From positions 1 through 64,000 of the forward strand of contig CANHCQ010000003.1 in the NCBI GenBank assembly GCA_947459215.1: DNA of 64,000 bases, in the 5' to 3' direction. The stretch's first letter is position 1; the number at the start of each line of letters is the position of its first letter. The position numbers and the translations under genes are program-made. The notes beneath the pieces are model-generated. The model saw only the letters and a program-made list of their open reading frames with translations, was not told the DNA's origin and did no database searches. Below, piece after piece: positions 15,989 through 24,580 of the stretch. The DNA is from Phycisphaerales bacterium. Lineage in GTDB: Bacteria; Planctomycetota; Phycisphaerae; Phycisphaerales; UBA1924.

Positions 15989-16002
15989 CTCAGATACCCC
16001 GA

Positions 16003-16030
16003 AGCCCCCGCGTCACGCGGGGGCTTTTTC
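16003..16030 (+). terminator. Intrinsic terminator of the sigma factor gene
   Basis: AGCCCCCGCG (16003-16012) pairs perfectly with CGCGGGGGCT (16016-16025) around TCA and is followed by five T. Confidence 0.9.
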
Positions 16031-16363
16031 TCGTCCGCGCCCGACCCCGGAGAACGAACTGATCGGGGCCAAATCGCGGCCCTGCCCGGGGATTCTCGAA
16101 ACTGCGCCAACGCTCCCCGCGTATCGCCCGCACGCGGTGCGGTTCCGTGGGGCGGAGGACAGCGCGCTGGCTCGCGCTCTGTTCGGGGAGGAACGTTCGA
16201 CCGTTTTTGTGAATGTTCGGTCTCGCCTCTTTTCTCTGGGGGCGTGACGGAGGTACGCTTGAATACTCCAGTTGATGCGTCGGCTCGCGAGGTTCCTGGC
16301 CGTTCCGAAACCGCAAGGGCTCGCTCCGACGTTCCACCCGTCTCGAAAGGGAGCCCGACGCCG

Positions 16364-17521
16364 ATGTCTCTGACCTCTGACACTCAAACCGATGCCGCCC
16401 CAACCGGGCACATCGCCTCGATGCCCGATCAGAAGCACGATCCGCACGCGACGCGCTTCGGCAAGTTTCTCCAAGCCGCCATCAAGCTCGAGGCCTCGGA
16501 CCTCATCATGAAGTCCGACCAGGTGCCCAAGCTCCGCATCCGCGGCGGCCTGAAGGGCCTGGACTGCGAGCCCTGCAGCCGCGAGGAATTCTGGGAGATC
16601 GCCAAGCACATTCTCGACGAAGAGCAGATGGCGGATCTGCACAAGTTCGGCTCCGTCGACTTCGCGTACGACTACGACGCCAAGAACCGCTTCCGCATCA
16701 ATCTCTTCATGGCCCGCGGCAAACTGTCCGTCGCCGCCCGACTCATCACCAGCAAGATCCGCAGGTTCGAGGACCTCTACCTCCCGCCCATCATGGCCGA
16801 AGTCGCCATGCAGCCCCAGGGCATCGTGCTGCTCTGCGGCGTCACCGGCTCGGGCAAGTCGACCACGATCGCCTCAATGCTCGACTATGTGAACGAGCGC
16901 AAGAGCGTGCACATCGTCACCATCGAGGACCCGATCGAGTACATCTTCGAGGACAAGAAGGCGACCATCAACCAGCGCGAGATCGGGCTGGACTGCCTGG
17001 ACTTCAAGATCGCCCTGCGCGCGCTGGTTCGCGAGAACCCCGACATCGTGCTGGTCGGCGAGATGCGCGACCAGGAGACCTTCGAGGCCGCCCTGCACGC
17101 CGCCGAGACCGGACACCTGGTCTTCGGAACCATTCACGCCTCAAGCACGACCCAGGCGTTCAGCCGCATCTACGGTCTGTTCGAGCAGGAGGAAGTCCCC
17201 GCGGTCCGCAAGATTCTGGCGTACCAGATGCGCTCCTTTGTGTATCAGAAGCTCCTCCCGACGCTTCACCCCGACATCCCTCGCATCCCCGCGCTCGAGA
17301 TCCTCGTGAACAACGGCGTTGTTCGCAAGTTCGTGCTTGAGGGCCGCGAAGGCGAGCTCCGCGAGTACCTCAAGAGCGTTGAGGCCGAGCAGACCGGCAT
17401 GGTGGACTTCAACCGTTCGCTGGTCCGCCTCGTCGAACAGGAGTACATCCACCTCCGCGTCGCGCAGGAGAACAGCCCCAACGTCGACGAGCTGAACATG
17501 ATGCTCAAGAAGCTCAAGTAA
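16364..17521 (+). CDS. Type IV pilus retraction-type ATPase (PilT/PilU family)
   Basis: The 385-residue hexameric ATPase should power pilus retraction or a related pseudopilus motion at the inner membrane. The N-terminal PAS-like domain includes LEASDLIMKSDQVPKLRIRG. The core has Walker A GVTGSGKST, the acidic box HIVTIEDPIEYIFED, Walker B PDIVLVGEMRDQETFEAAL and the His box TGHLVFGTIHASS. ATG at 16364 is chosen because AAAGGGAG lies about 10 nt upstream; in-frame codons from 16244 add a non-conserved leader. It is distinct from the second PilT at 57695-58750. Confidence 0.9.
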   Translation: MSLTSDTQTDAAPTGHIASMPDQKHDPHATRFGKFLQAAIKLEASDLIMKSDQVPKLRIRGGLKGLDCEPCSREEFWEIAKHILDEEQMADLHKFGSVDFAYDYDAKNRFRINLFMARGKLSVAARLITSKIRRFEDLYLPPIMAEVAMQPQGIVLLCGVTGSGKSTTIASMLDYVNERKSVHIVTIEDPIEYIFEDKKATINQREIGLDCLDFKIALRALVRENPDIVLVGEMRDQETFEAALHAAETGHLVFGTIHASSTTQAFSRIYGLFEQEEVPAVRKILAYQMRSFVYQKLLPTLHPDIPRIPALEILVNNGVVRKFVLEGREGELREYLKSVEAEQTGMVDFNRSLVRLVEQEYIHLRVAQENSPNVDELNMMLKKLK

Positions 17522-17556
17522 ACGCCCGGCATCCGACCGGCACGCCTTGCGTACAG

Positions 17557-17588
17557 AACCGGCCGCCCACGCGGCCGGTTTTCTTTTC
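17557..17588 (+). terminator. Intrinsic terminator of the PilT-like gene
   Basis: AACCGGCCGC (17557-17566) pairs perfectly with GCGGCCGGTT (17571-17580), followed by TTCTTTTC. Confidence 0.85.
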
Positions 17589-17707
17589 TGGCATGCCGCG
17601 CCGGCGACCACCTCGTTTTCCCGGTTTTCCACGGGTGTTCGTCTCCGTGCCGGGCCGCGAGGTGTTATCCTTCCCTTCTCGGATTCAGCCCCCAAACGGA
17701 GACCCGC

Positions 17708-19459
17708 ATGGGCCTTGATTTGATCGCTTCGCAGTCCGTGCCGACGCTCGTCCTGGGCGAGGCGCTCACGCTGGTGAGCTGGTGGAAACCGCTGCTCTTC
17801 GTCCCACCTTTTGTCGCCTGGGCATGGATTGTCTCATCCGTGCTCGACAAGCACGCAGCAAAATACTATCTCGAACGCGAGCGCTGGAACTTCATCCACT
17901 CCGGCGCGGCGATCGTCGCGCTCGCCGCCGCGATCTTCATGCCGCCTGTCGGTCAGAACGGCTCGCTCACATGGATCATCAGTCTTGTCGTCTTCAGCCT
18001 CGCGCTCCTCGCGAGCGTCGGGGCGTACATCGCCTCGGCCAATAAAGACGAACGCGTTCCCGCGAACGGCCGCGTCACGTTGGACTTCATCAAGTCGGCG
18101 ATCGGCTCCACCGACAAGCCCGGCAAGAAGAAGGCCGGCAAGGCGAAGGCCGGCACACCGTCGCTCGTGCTGCGGCGCCCGGACAAGAGTGCCGTCGAGA
18201 TCCCCGAGCCCGACGCGCCGGAATACGAGCTGCGACTCGCCGCCGAAGCGATGGCGATCAAGGCCTTTGACAACCGCTCCACCCGCGTCGAGCTGCTGCA
18301 GAACACCAAAGAAACCTTCCAGACCCTCTTCCACATCGACGGCATGAAAGTCCCGGGCGAGACGATGCCCGCCGCCACCGGCGTCAAGATCATCGATTTC
18401 TGGAAAGCCGCGGCCAAGCTTGATGTCAACGACCGCCGCAAGAAACAGGCTGGCGACGTCACGATCGAACGCGGCACCGTCAAGAACAAGTTCCACCTTG
18501 AAACCGTCGGCGGGCAGGCCGGCCAGCGCCTCACGATCATCATCGACCCTGAGCAGCAGGTGCGAAAGACCGCCGAGCAGATCGGCTGGACGCCCGAGCA
18601 GACCGACCTCATTAAGTCGTGGACCAACCAGCGCGGCGGAGCAATCCTGCTCGCCGGCATGCCCGAGGGCGGCCGCACCACCACGCTCTACACCGTGCTA
18701 AAAATCCACGACGCGTACACCAACAACGTCCAGACCGTCGAGACCGAGATCGAGGACGGCGTCGAAGGCGTACGACAGAACCGCTGGGACGCTCAAGCCG
18801 AGGGCCCGGACTTCCCCACACTCGTGCGTTCGATCCTTCGTCGCGATCCCGACGTAGTCGCGCTCTCCGATGTGCCCGATGCCCAAACCGCCAAGGAAGT
18901 GCTGAAAGCCGATCAGGACAAGTGCCGCGTCTGGTGCTCGATCCAGGCCGACGGCGCGGTCGGCGCCATCCAGCAGTGGATGAAGCTCGTCGGCGATGCC
19001 GAGGCGACTGCCAACTCGGTTCGCGGCGTGGTCGCCGAGAAACTCATTCGCAAGCTTTGCATCAATTGCAAGCAGGCATATCAGCCCGCTCCCGACGTCC
19101 TGAAGAAGCTCGGCCTGCCCGCAGACAAGGTGAAGCAGCTCTTCAAGAAGGGCGGCGAGGTCCTTGTCAAGAACAAGCCCGAGACCTGCCCGGTCTGCCA
19201 GGGGACGGGCTATCTCCAGCGCGACGGAGCGTTCGAGGTCTTTGAAATCACCGACGGCGCCCGCGAGATGATCAAGGCCCAGAACTGGGCCGGCGTCAAG
19301 GCAGAGCTGCGCAAGAGCGGGCTCCCCAGCATCCAGCAGGCGGCACTTCGCAAGGCCGTCGACGGCATCACGAGCGTCGAGGAAGTGCTCCGCATTACCG
19401 CGGAGGCAGCACCCGCCAAGCCCGCTGCTCCAAAGCCCGCCGCCAAACCGACCGCGTGA
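17708..19459 (+). CDS. Membrane-anchored PilB/GspE-like protein with degenerate ATPase motifs
   Basis: The 583-residue protein has three hydrophobic N-terminal segments (about residues 24-45, 64-80 and 87-108), unusual for this cytoplasmic family. A GspE-like domain follows. The Walker A site reads GMPEGGRTTTLY, with arginine replacing the catalytic lysine. The Walker B area reads PDVVALSDVPDAQTA where GspE/PilB have VGEIRD-ETA. The zinc tetracysteine motif is kept: CINC and, about 45 residues later, CPVC. ATP hydrolysis is therefore doubtful and the protein may be a structural or regulatory paralogue of PilB. The C-terminal tail is alanine/proline/lysine-rich. Confidence 0.82.
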   Translation: MGLDLIASQSVPTLVLGEALTLVSWWKPLLFVPPFVAWAWIVSSVLDKHAAKYYLERERWNFIHSGAAIVALAAAIFMPPVGQNGSLTWIISLVVFSLALLASVGAYIASANKDERVPANGRVTLDFIKSAIGSTDKPGKKKAGKAKAGTPSLVLRRPDKSAVEIPEPDAPEYELRLAAEAMAIKAFDNRSTRVELLQNTKETFQTLFHIDGMKVPGETMPAATGVKIIDFWKAAAKLDVNDRRKKQAGDVTIERGTVKNKFHLETVGGQAGQRLTIIIDPEQQVRKTAEQIGWTPEQTDLIKSWTNQRGGAILLAGMPEGGRTTTLYTVLKIHDAYTNNVQTVETEIEDGVEGVRQNRWDAQAEGPDFPTLVRSILRRDPDVVALSDVPDAQTAKEVLKADQDKCRVWCSIQADGAVGAIQQWMKLVGDAEATANSVRGVVAEKLIRKLCINCKQAYQPAPDVLKKLGLPADKVKQLFKKGGEVLVKNKPETCPVCQGTGYLQRDGAFEVFEITDGAREMIKAQNWAGVKAELRKSGLPSIQQAALRKAVDGITSVEEVLRITAEAAPAKPAAPKPAAKPTA

Positions 19460-19539
19460 TCAAGGCAGAGCTTTCCGCCCGCGTCCAACGTCTCAACGAC
19501 CGCACCAATCAGCACACCGCAGCGGGATCGCACCGCTGA

Positions 19540-21405
19540 ATGTCCGAGAGGGTTTTCAACATGATCATGAGCATTCTGGCGATCGGCATCATGGCTGGTA
19601 TCGCCTACTCCTGGGGCTCGCGCGGCGGGTTCTCCTCGATGCTGAACTGCTTCTGCGTTCTCCTCGCCGGCGCCATCGGCTACGGCCTCTGGGAGCACGT
19701 GGCGACATGGTTGATCGGCGCCGCCGGCCCCCGCGGCATGAGCGCCTTTCTCGCCGACGTCGCCTGGGGTGCTGGCCTCGCGATCCCGTTCGGTCTCTCG
19801 CTCGCCATCCTCCGCGGCATCGTCGATGGGCTCATCCGAAAGAACCTGAAGTTCAGCCCCGCCGGCGATTGGATCGTCGGCTGCGGATTCGGCGCGGTCT
19901 CCGGCCTCGTCATTTCCGGCGTCAGCGTCCAGACCCTCAGCGGCATGCGCCTCGGGACCGAGGCGCTGGGATACGCCGCCATCACCAGCGACAACAGCGG
20001 CAACATCCAGCGTGGCTCTGGCCTCATCCTGCCCACCGACCGCATCACCGCCTGGATCTACTCCGGTCTCAGCCGCGGCACCTTCGCCAGCCCGACGCCG
20101 ATGGCCCAGTGGAACCCGGATCCCACAGTGCTCGCCGCCAGCACCCGCGCGTCCTTCAGCGATGGCAAGGGCCGTAACTCGATCAAGACCTCCGACTTTG
20201 AGGTCGTCGGTCGCTACCTGCTCGACCCAGCCAAGATGACCGCCGTGCCCCCGCCGCCCAGGCCGGCGAATCTCCCCCAGGGCGCACCCGCCCCGGCCCC
20301 CGTTGACTTCAGCGATCTGCGTGCAGATCTCTTCGACCCGGGCCCACAGACCGCGAAGATGTACGACGGCGCCCCGGTCGACAAGACCGCCAAGCTCCAC
20401 GGCATCATCCTGAAGTTCCGCGCCGGTGCCAAGGAACGCGCCAGTGGCCAGTTCATCATCAGCAACGGCCAGCTCTACCTCATCGCTGAGGACGATTCCG
20501 GCCGAACCGAGGTCTTCTTCCCCTCGGCCGCGATCTGCAAGGCCGAGGCCGGCAAGGTCGGCATCGCCCGATTCCGCTACGACTCCAAGGACACGCACCT
20601 CGCGTCGCTGGGCGGCGACTCCGAGTCGAATTGGGCCTTCGAGTTCTTCCTACCCCCGGAGTTCGAGCCCAAGGCCGTTGTTGTCAAGGGCACACGGGTG
20701 CGCCTCGATGACGACGACAAGTTCAAGCCGGTGGAGTTCGAGAACCGTCAGAAGCGTGACGCACTCATCGCAGCCGGACAGTTGACCGTCGGCAACGCCG
20801 GCGGGAAGATCGATGAGAGCCGTGCGATGCGCATCACCGCCGACGGCAATGCCCCACCGGCCGGTGTGAACGTCAACAACCAGATCGGCGTCACGCTCCA
20901 GGACGGCACACTGGGCTCGGGCATGACGGTCACGAACAACCGCATCGCGGCTGGTGAATTGACGATCGATCCCAAGGACACGCAGGGCCGAGGCCTCGAC
21001 CAGTCCCTCCGCGTCGACAAGTTCGCACACCCCGAGCAGGTCGGCCTGATGCGAATCGACGTCGGTTCCAGCCAGGGCGAGAACAGCCTGCTCGGTGCCG
21101 CCGTCCGCGAGGCCGAGGCCGACGCGTCCACACCCGCAACCCCGTTTGTGGTGGATTCCAACGGCGTCAAGTACGACGCCGTCGGTTACATCTATCAGGA
21201 CTCCACGAAGTTCAATATCAAGTACGCGATCGGCGAGCCGATCCGTTCGACCAACGACATCCCGCGTCTGTCACGCAGCAAGCCCGACCAACGCATGCAG
21301 CTCGTCTTCGCGCCGACCGTCGGCGTTGAGATCGTCGGCTGGGGCGTCGGCAACAAGCTCGTCGCCAAGTACATCCCGGGCGTCGTGGTCAACGCCCAGC
21401 GCTGA
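19540..21405 (+). CDS. CvpA-like multi-pass membrane protein with large C-terminal domain
   Basis: The 621-residue protein begins with three or four membrane segments (residues 8-125, including SILAIGIMAGIAYSWGSRGG and FCVLLAGAIGYGLWEHVATW), in the manner of CvpA/colicin V production proteins. A long soluble domain of about 480 residues follows that is not recognised; it looks beta-rich and probably faces the periplasm. It is 80 bp downstream of the PilB-like gene and ends before a strong bidirectional terminator. A role at the envelope with the neighbouring PilB-like protein is inference from position. Confidence 0.7.
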   Translation: MSERVFNMIMSILAIGIMAGIAYSWGSRGGFSSMLNCFCVLLAGAIGYGLWEHVATWLIGAAGPRGMSAFLADVAWGAGLAIPFGLSLAILRGIVDGLIRKNLKFSPAGDWIVGCGFGAVSGLVISGVSVQTLSGMRLGTEALGYAAITSDNSGNIQRGSGLILPTDRITAWIYSGLSRGTFASPTPMAQWNPDPTVLAASTRASFSDGKGRNSIKTSDFEVVGRYLLDPAKMTAVPPPPRPANLPQGAPAPAPVDFSDLRADLFDPGPQTAKMYDGAPVDKTAKLHGIILKFRAGAKERASGQFIISNGQLYLIAEDDSGRTEVFFPSAAICKAEAGKVGIARFRYDSKDTHLASLGGDSESNWAFEFFLPPEFEPKAVVVKGTRVRLDDDDKFKPVEFENRQKRDALIAAGQLTVGNAGGKIDESRAMRITADGNAPPAGVNVNNQIGVTLQDGTLGSGMTVTNNRIAAGELTIDPKDTQGRGLDQSLRVDKFAHPEQVGLMRIDVGSSQGENSLLGAAVREAEADASTPATPFVVDSNGVKYDAVGYIYQDSTKFNIKYAIGEPIRSTNDIPRLSRSKPDQRMQLVFAPTVGVEIVGWGVGNKLVAKYIPGVVVNAQR

Positions 21406-21475
21406 GGAAGGCCTCTCGCTGACATCGCGAGCCGCTCAAGACCCGCACCGTCCAGACCAGCACTGTCACAAATGA

Positions 21476-21507
21476 AAAGGGCCCGGCGAGCAATCGCCGG
21501 GCCCTTT
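21476..21507. terminator. Bidirectional terminator between convergent genes
   Basis: A perfect 14-bp stem, AAAGGGCCCGGCGA (21476-21489) with TCGCCGGGCCCTTT (21494-21507), separates the CvpA-like gene from rplI. Confidence 0.92.
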
Positions 21508-21530
21508 GGTTTGGTCTTTACGACAATCGA

Positions 21531-22313
21531 TCACTTCGACTTGGCGGCCTTCTTCTCGGCCTTCTTGTCGGCCTTGGCCTCGGGCTTGTCTTCGGCGGGC
21601 TTGGCGTCGGACTTCTCCGCGCCCTTCTCGCCGCCCTTATCGCCACGCTCGCCACGCTCGCCACGCTCGCCACGCTCACCACGCTCACCACGCTCGCCGC
21701 GTTCCTTCTTCGGCTTGGGCTCGGGGCGCTTGATCACGCCGAACGTGCCCTTGCCTTCGGACTCGGTTGCGATCGGCGAGAGGCTCGAGTTCGACGAGGA
21801 CGATGCGGCGACCGCACCCTCCTCGCTGGTGTCGCCGGCCTTCTTGATGTCCAGCGGACGGTCGGCATCGACGTGGAGCTTGATCGTCGCATCCAGATCG
21901 TTGTCGAGCCTGATGTGCACGTCGTAGTGATCGACCCGCTTGATCGCCTGGTTGATCCGCACATCACGCGGCTTGACGCCGTGGCCCATCTTGTTCAGTT
22001 CCGACGCGATCTCCTGCTGCGTGATCGCTCCGTACAGGATGCCCTGGTCGTTGCAAGGCTTCACGAGCTTGACCTCGACGCCCTGCAGCTTGCCCGTCAG
22101 TTCCTCGCGAGCCTTGCGCTGCGCCGCGACAAGCTTCTCGGCCTCGACGCGCTTGGCGGCGAGGGCCTTGATCTTCTCCTCGCTGGGCTGGGTGGCCAGG
22201 TTGCGGGGGAGCAGATAGTTGCGGGCGTACCCAATACGCACGTTCACCACGTCGCCCACGATTCCGAGGGCTTCCACGTTGTCGGTCAGAAGCAGCTTCA
22301 CGTTGGTCGGCAT
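21531..22313 (-). CDS. rplI: 50S ribosomal protein L9 with long charged tail
   Basis: Residues 1-150 are a normal L9: the rRNA-binding N-domain (DNVEALGIVGDVVNVRIGYA, RNYLLPRNLA), the connecting helix and the C-domain. About 110 further residues follow. They include an arginine-glycine-glutamate repeat coded by 9-bp tandem repeats (21650-21710) and a lysine/alanine/glutamate-rich end. Typical L9 is about 150 residues, so this tail is unusual. It is last in the rpsF-ssb-rplI train; no rpsR lies between ssb and rplI. Confidence 0.95.
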   Translation of the reverse strand: MPTNVKLLLTDNVEALGIVGDVVNVRIGYARNYLLPRNLATQPSEEKIKALAAKRVEAEKLVAAQRKAREELTGKLQGVEVKLVKPCNDQGILYGAITQQEIASELNKMGHGVKPRDVRINQAIKRVDHYDVHIRLDNDLDATIKLHVDADRPLDIKKAGDTSEEGAVAASSSSNSSLSPIATESEGKGTFGVIKRPEPKPKKERGERGERGERGERGERGERGDKGGEKGAEKSDAKPAEDKPEAKADKKAEKKAAKSK

Positions 22314-22633
22314 GCCGCTGTCCTTTCTCCCGGCGCCAGCCGGGGGTCAGTTAGGAGCCGCAGGGCACAAGCCCGAAGCGACCCCAACATTCGAGCGTCG
22401 CCACAGGGCGCCGCTCTTGCGAGTTGTTCCCCGGGCGAAGTCGCCACAGGGTCAGGATTCTAGGCCAAAGCCCCCTCGAAAGCACCCGACCAAGGTCACG
22501 CTCCGGCCGCCTCAAGACAATCGTTCTTCCTCGCGGCAACGAAACGCCAACGAAGCCCCAATGAAAAGGACCGGCCGGAGGCCGGTCCCACTGGTCTTCG
22601 AGCGATAGGGCCTCGGCCCCGAAGCGACACACC
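22314..22633. other. Intergenic region between ssb and rplI, no rpsR
   Basis: In most bacteria rpsR stands here. No S18-like frame is seen on either strand. The region holds one copy of the GACCGGCC hairpin repeat (22568-22595), which may also terminate ssb transcripts because TTTT follows it on the minus strand. Confidence 0.6.
22568..22595. repeat. GACCGGCC hairpin repeat, copy 1
   Basis: GGACCGGCC (22568-22576) pairs perfectly with GGCCGGTCC (22580-22588) and is followed by CACTGGT. The same hairpin and flank recur three times at 39455-39597. Confidence 0.85.
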
Positions 22634-23107
22634 TCAGAACGGGATGTCATCCTCGGCGATCGGCGCCGCCGACGTGCTGGCCGGACGAGCGTTGCCGCGG
22701 GTCTGAACCGCGGGGCGATCCTCGTAGTCGCCGCCGGATTCGCCGCCGCCTCCCCCACCGCCGCCACCCTTGCTGTCCACGAAGTGGAAGCTGTCCACGA
22801 CAACCTTCAGCTTCGACTGCTTCTTGCCGGTGTCCTTGTCGTCCCACTGATCAAGCTTCAGGCGTCCCTCGATCAGCACCGGACGACCCTTAGTCAGATA
22901 CTTGGCCATGATCTCCGCGGTCTTGCCCCACGCCTCGCAATCGACGAACGTGACTTCCTCACGCTTCTCGCCGCTCTGCGTGGTGTAGTTGCGGTTGAGC
23001 GCCAGCCCGATGCGGGCGACCTGCTGACCACCACCACCCACCGCCCGCAGCTCGATGTCGCGGGTGAGGTTGCCCATCAAGATCACTTTGTTCAGAGAGC
23101 TGGCCAT
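22634..23107 (-). CDS. ssb: Single-stranded DNA-binding protein
   Basis: The 157-residue protein has an OB fold (LNKVILMGNLTRDIELRAV, GEKREEVTFVDCEAWGKTAE, KGRPVLIEGRLKLDQW), a glycine-rich linker and the acidic C-terminal tip EDDIPF that recruits replication and repair partners. It binds ssDNA as a tetramer. It lies between rpsF and rplI, the usual context of chromosomal ssb. Confidence 0.97.
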   Translation of the reverse strand: MASSLNKVILMGNLTRDIELRAVGGGGQQVARIGLALNRNYTTQSGEKREEVTFVDCEAWGKTAEIMAKYLTKGRPVLIEGRLKLDQWDDKDTGKKQSKLKVVVDSFHFVDSKGGGGGGGGGESGGDYEDRPAVQTRGNARPASTSAAPIAEDDIPF

Positions 23108-23176
23108 GCGTATCTCCTTCTCAGATCACACCTTCAACGATCACATCGCGATCGCGTTCTTTCCGTCTAACAAAGC

Positions 23177-23202
23177 GCGGCCCGGGCGTGTGCCCGGGCC
23201 GC
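23177..23202 (-). terminator. GC-rich hairpin between rpsF and ssb
   Basis: GCGGCCCGGGC (23177-23187) pairs perfectly with GCCCGGGCCGC (23192-23202). Read leftward only GCGCTTTGTT follows, so it is at best a partial terminator or an mRNA-stabilising stem. Confidence 0.5.
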
Positions 23203-23318
23203 ACGGCGTTCGGAGTGTATTAGGAAACCAACTCGGCTGCAAGCCTGTGGCGTCACAACCCGGAAAAACCGGGCCAAGACGCCTCCAGCACCAACACGCC
23301 AACCACCAACAAGCCAAT

Positions 23319-23750
23319 TCAGGCGTTGTCGGCGGCGGCGACCGGCTCGGCCGCGGCGGGAGCCGAGCCCTCGGCGGGCTTCTCAGCCCGGAGCTTGGCC
23401 TCGATCTCGAGCTCGCGGCGGCCGTCGGCGGCCTGCATCTGCTCCAGGGTCATGTGGTCGGCACGGATGATCATGTGCCGCAGGACCTTCTCGGAGAGGT
23501 TCAGGTCGCGCTCGAAGCCCTGCATCGACTCGTTGGGAGCCTTGATGTAGGTCAGGATGTACGTGCCGCGCTTGTTGCCCTTGACCTCGTAGGCCAAGCG
23601 ACGATCGTCCCACTTGCGCATGCCGATCACCTCGGCCTGGGCACGGGCGAAGATCTCGTTGAGGTGGGCCACGCACCCGCCGAGGTCGGCGGCGGCGGAC
23701 TGACCGAACAGGAACATCACTTCGTAGTTGTAAAAACGCTTACCGGGCAT
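23319..23750 (-). CDS. rpsF: 30S ribosomal protein S6
   Basis: The 143-residue protein has the S6 ferredoxin-like fold: YNYEVMFLFGQS, MRKWDDRRLAYEVKGNKRGT and LRHMIIRADHMTLEQMQ. A 40-residue alanine/glutamate-rich tail extends beyond the usual end. It starts only 3 bp after the pth stop codon and heads the rpsF-ssb-rplI group. Confidence 0.95.
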   Translation of the reverse strand: MPGKRFYNYEVMFLFGQSAAADLGGCVAHLNEIFARAQAEVIGMRKWDDRRLAYEVKGNKRGTYILTYIKAPNESMQGFERDLNLSEKVLRHMIIRADHMTLEQMQAADGRRELEIEAKLRAEKPAEGSAPAAAEPVAAADNA

Positions 23751-23753
23751 GTG

Positions 23754-24476
23754 TCACTCCACTTTCTGATTGGCTTGCGAGACCGAGGTCTCTGGTTTGG
23801 TTTCGGACTTGGTTTCTTGCTTGATCTCTGGTCTAGCTTCTGGCTTGGGTCTCGACGCCTGTCGCGCCTGATGCGCGGCGGCGCCGCCGTTGAACTGATT
23901 CATGGCCTTGGTGAGGCCGGAGGTCGCGAACACCTCCACCGCCTTGGCCGCCGTCTCGAGCGCGGGCTGCAGATCGGTCCACTCGTCCTCGCGGAACGCC
24001 GAGAGGACGTAGTCGGCCTGATCCCAGTTGGCGGGTTTGCCGCCGCTGGGTTTCTCGCCGACACCGATGCGCACCCGCGGATACACGCCGCTGCCCAGAT
24101 TCGAATCGATGCTGGACAGCCCGTTGTGCCCGCCGCTGCCCCCGGCGTCGCGGATGCGCACCGCGCCGACGGGGAGATAGAAGTCGTCCACGAGAACCAG
24201 GAGGTCGGTCGAAGGCTGGAGCTTGAAGAAGCGGATCGCTTCTCCAACCGCCTGCCCTGACAGATTCATGTACGTGGTCGGCTTCATGAGCACGCAGCGC
24301 TCGGTGCCCTGTGGTCCCTTGAGCTCCGCATCGATCGTCACCGCCTTGAACCGCGCCTTGGGGATCGCGCCCTTGGCGTGCGTCTCGGCAAGCCGGTCGA
24401 TCACCATGAACCCGGCGTTGTGCCGAGTCCTGGTGTATTCCGAGCCGGGGTTGCCGAGACCGACGATGAGTTTCAT
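23754..24476 (-). CDS. pth: Peptidyl-tRNA hydrolase
   Basis: The 240-residue enzyme frees tRNA from prematurely released peptidyl-tRNA. It has KLIVGLGNPGSEYTRTRHNAGF with the catalytic histidine, KPTTYMNLSGQAV, the catalytic aspartate in VLVDDFYLPVGAVRIR, and GGSGGHNGLSSI. ATG at 24474-24476 starts exactly at the family N-terminus; the in-frame codons upstream are a palindromic repeat. The last 45 residues are a low-complexity tail (PKPEARPEIKQETKSETKPE) not found in typical Pth. Confidence 0.95.
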   Translation of the reverse strand: MKLIVGLGNPGSEYTRTRHNAGFMVIDRLAETHAKGAIPKARFKAVTIDAELKGPQGTERCVLMKPTTYMNLSGQAVGEAIRFFKLQPSTDLLVLVDDFYLPVGAVRIRDAGGSGGHNGLSSIDSNLGSGVYPRVRIGVGEKPSGGKPANWDQADYVLSAFREDEWTDLQPALETAAKAVEVFATSGLTKAMNQFNGGAAAHQARQASRPKPEARPEIKQETKSETKPETSVSQANQKVE

Positions 24477-24489
24477 GGGAGGAACCGGA

Positions 24490-24580
24490 GGCATCAGGGA
24501 CCGGGCATCGGGCATCAGGAAGACATCTGGCACGCGGGTTTCCCCGATGGCCCGACGCCTGATGCCCAATGCCCTCGTCA
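24490..24580. repeat. Inverted pair of heptamer-type short repeats
   Basis: Left arm 24490-24520 carries CGGGCAT twice and CATCAGG; right arm 24553-24580 carries the complement CCTGATGCCCAATGCCC. It fills the gap between rplY and pth. Confidence 0.7.

Noticed and set aside
21650-21710. Tandem 9-bp repeats as a CRISPR or satellite
   Set aside because: They are in frame and encode the arginine-glycine-glutamate tail of L9.
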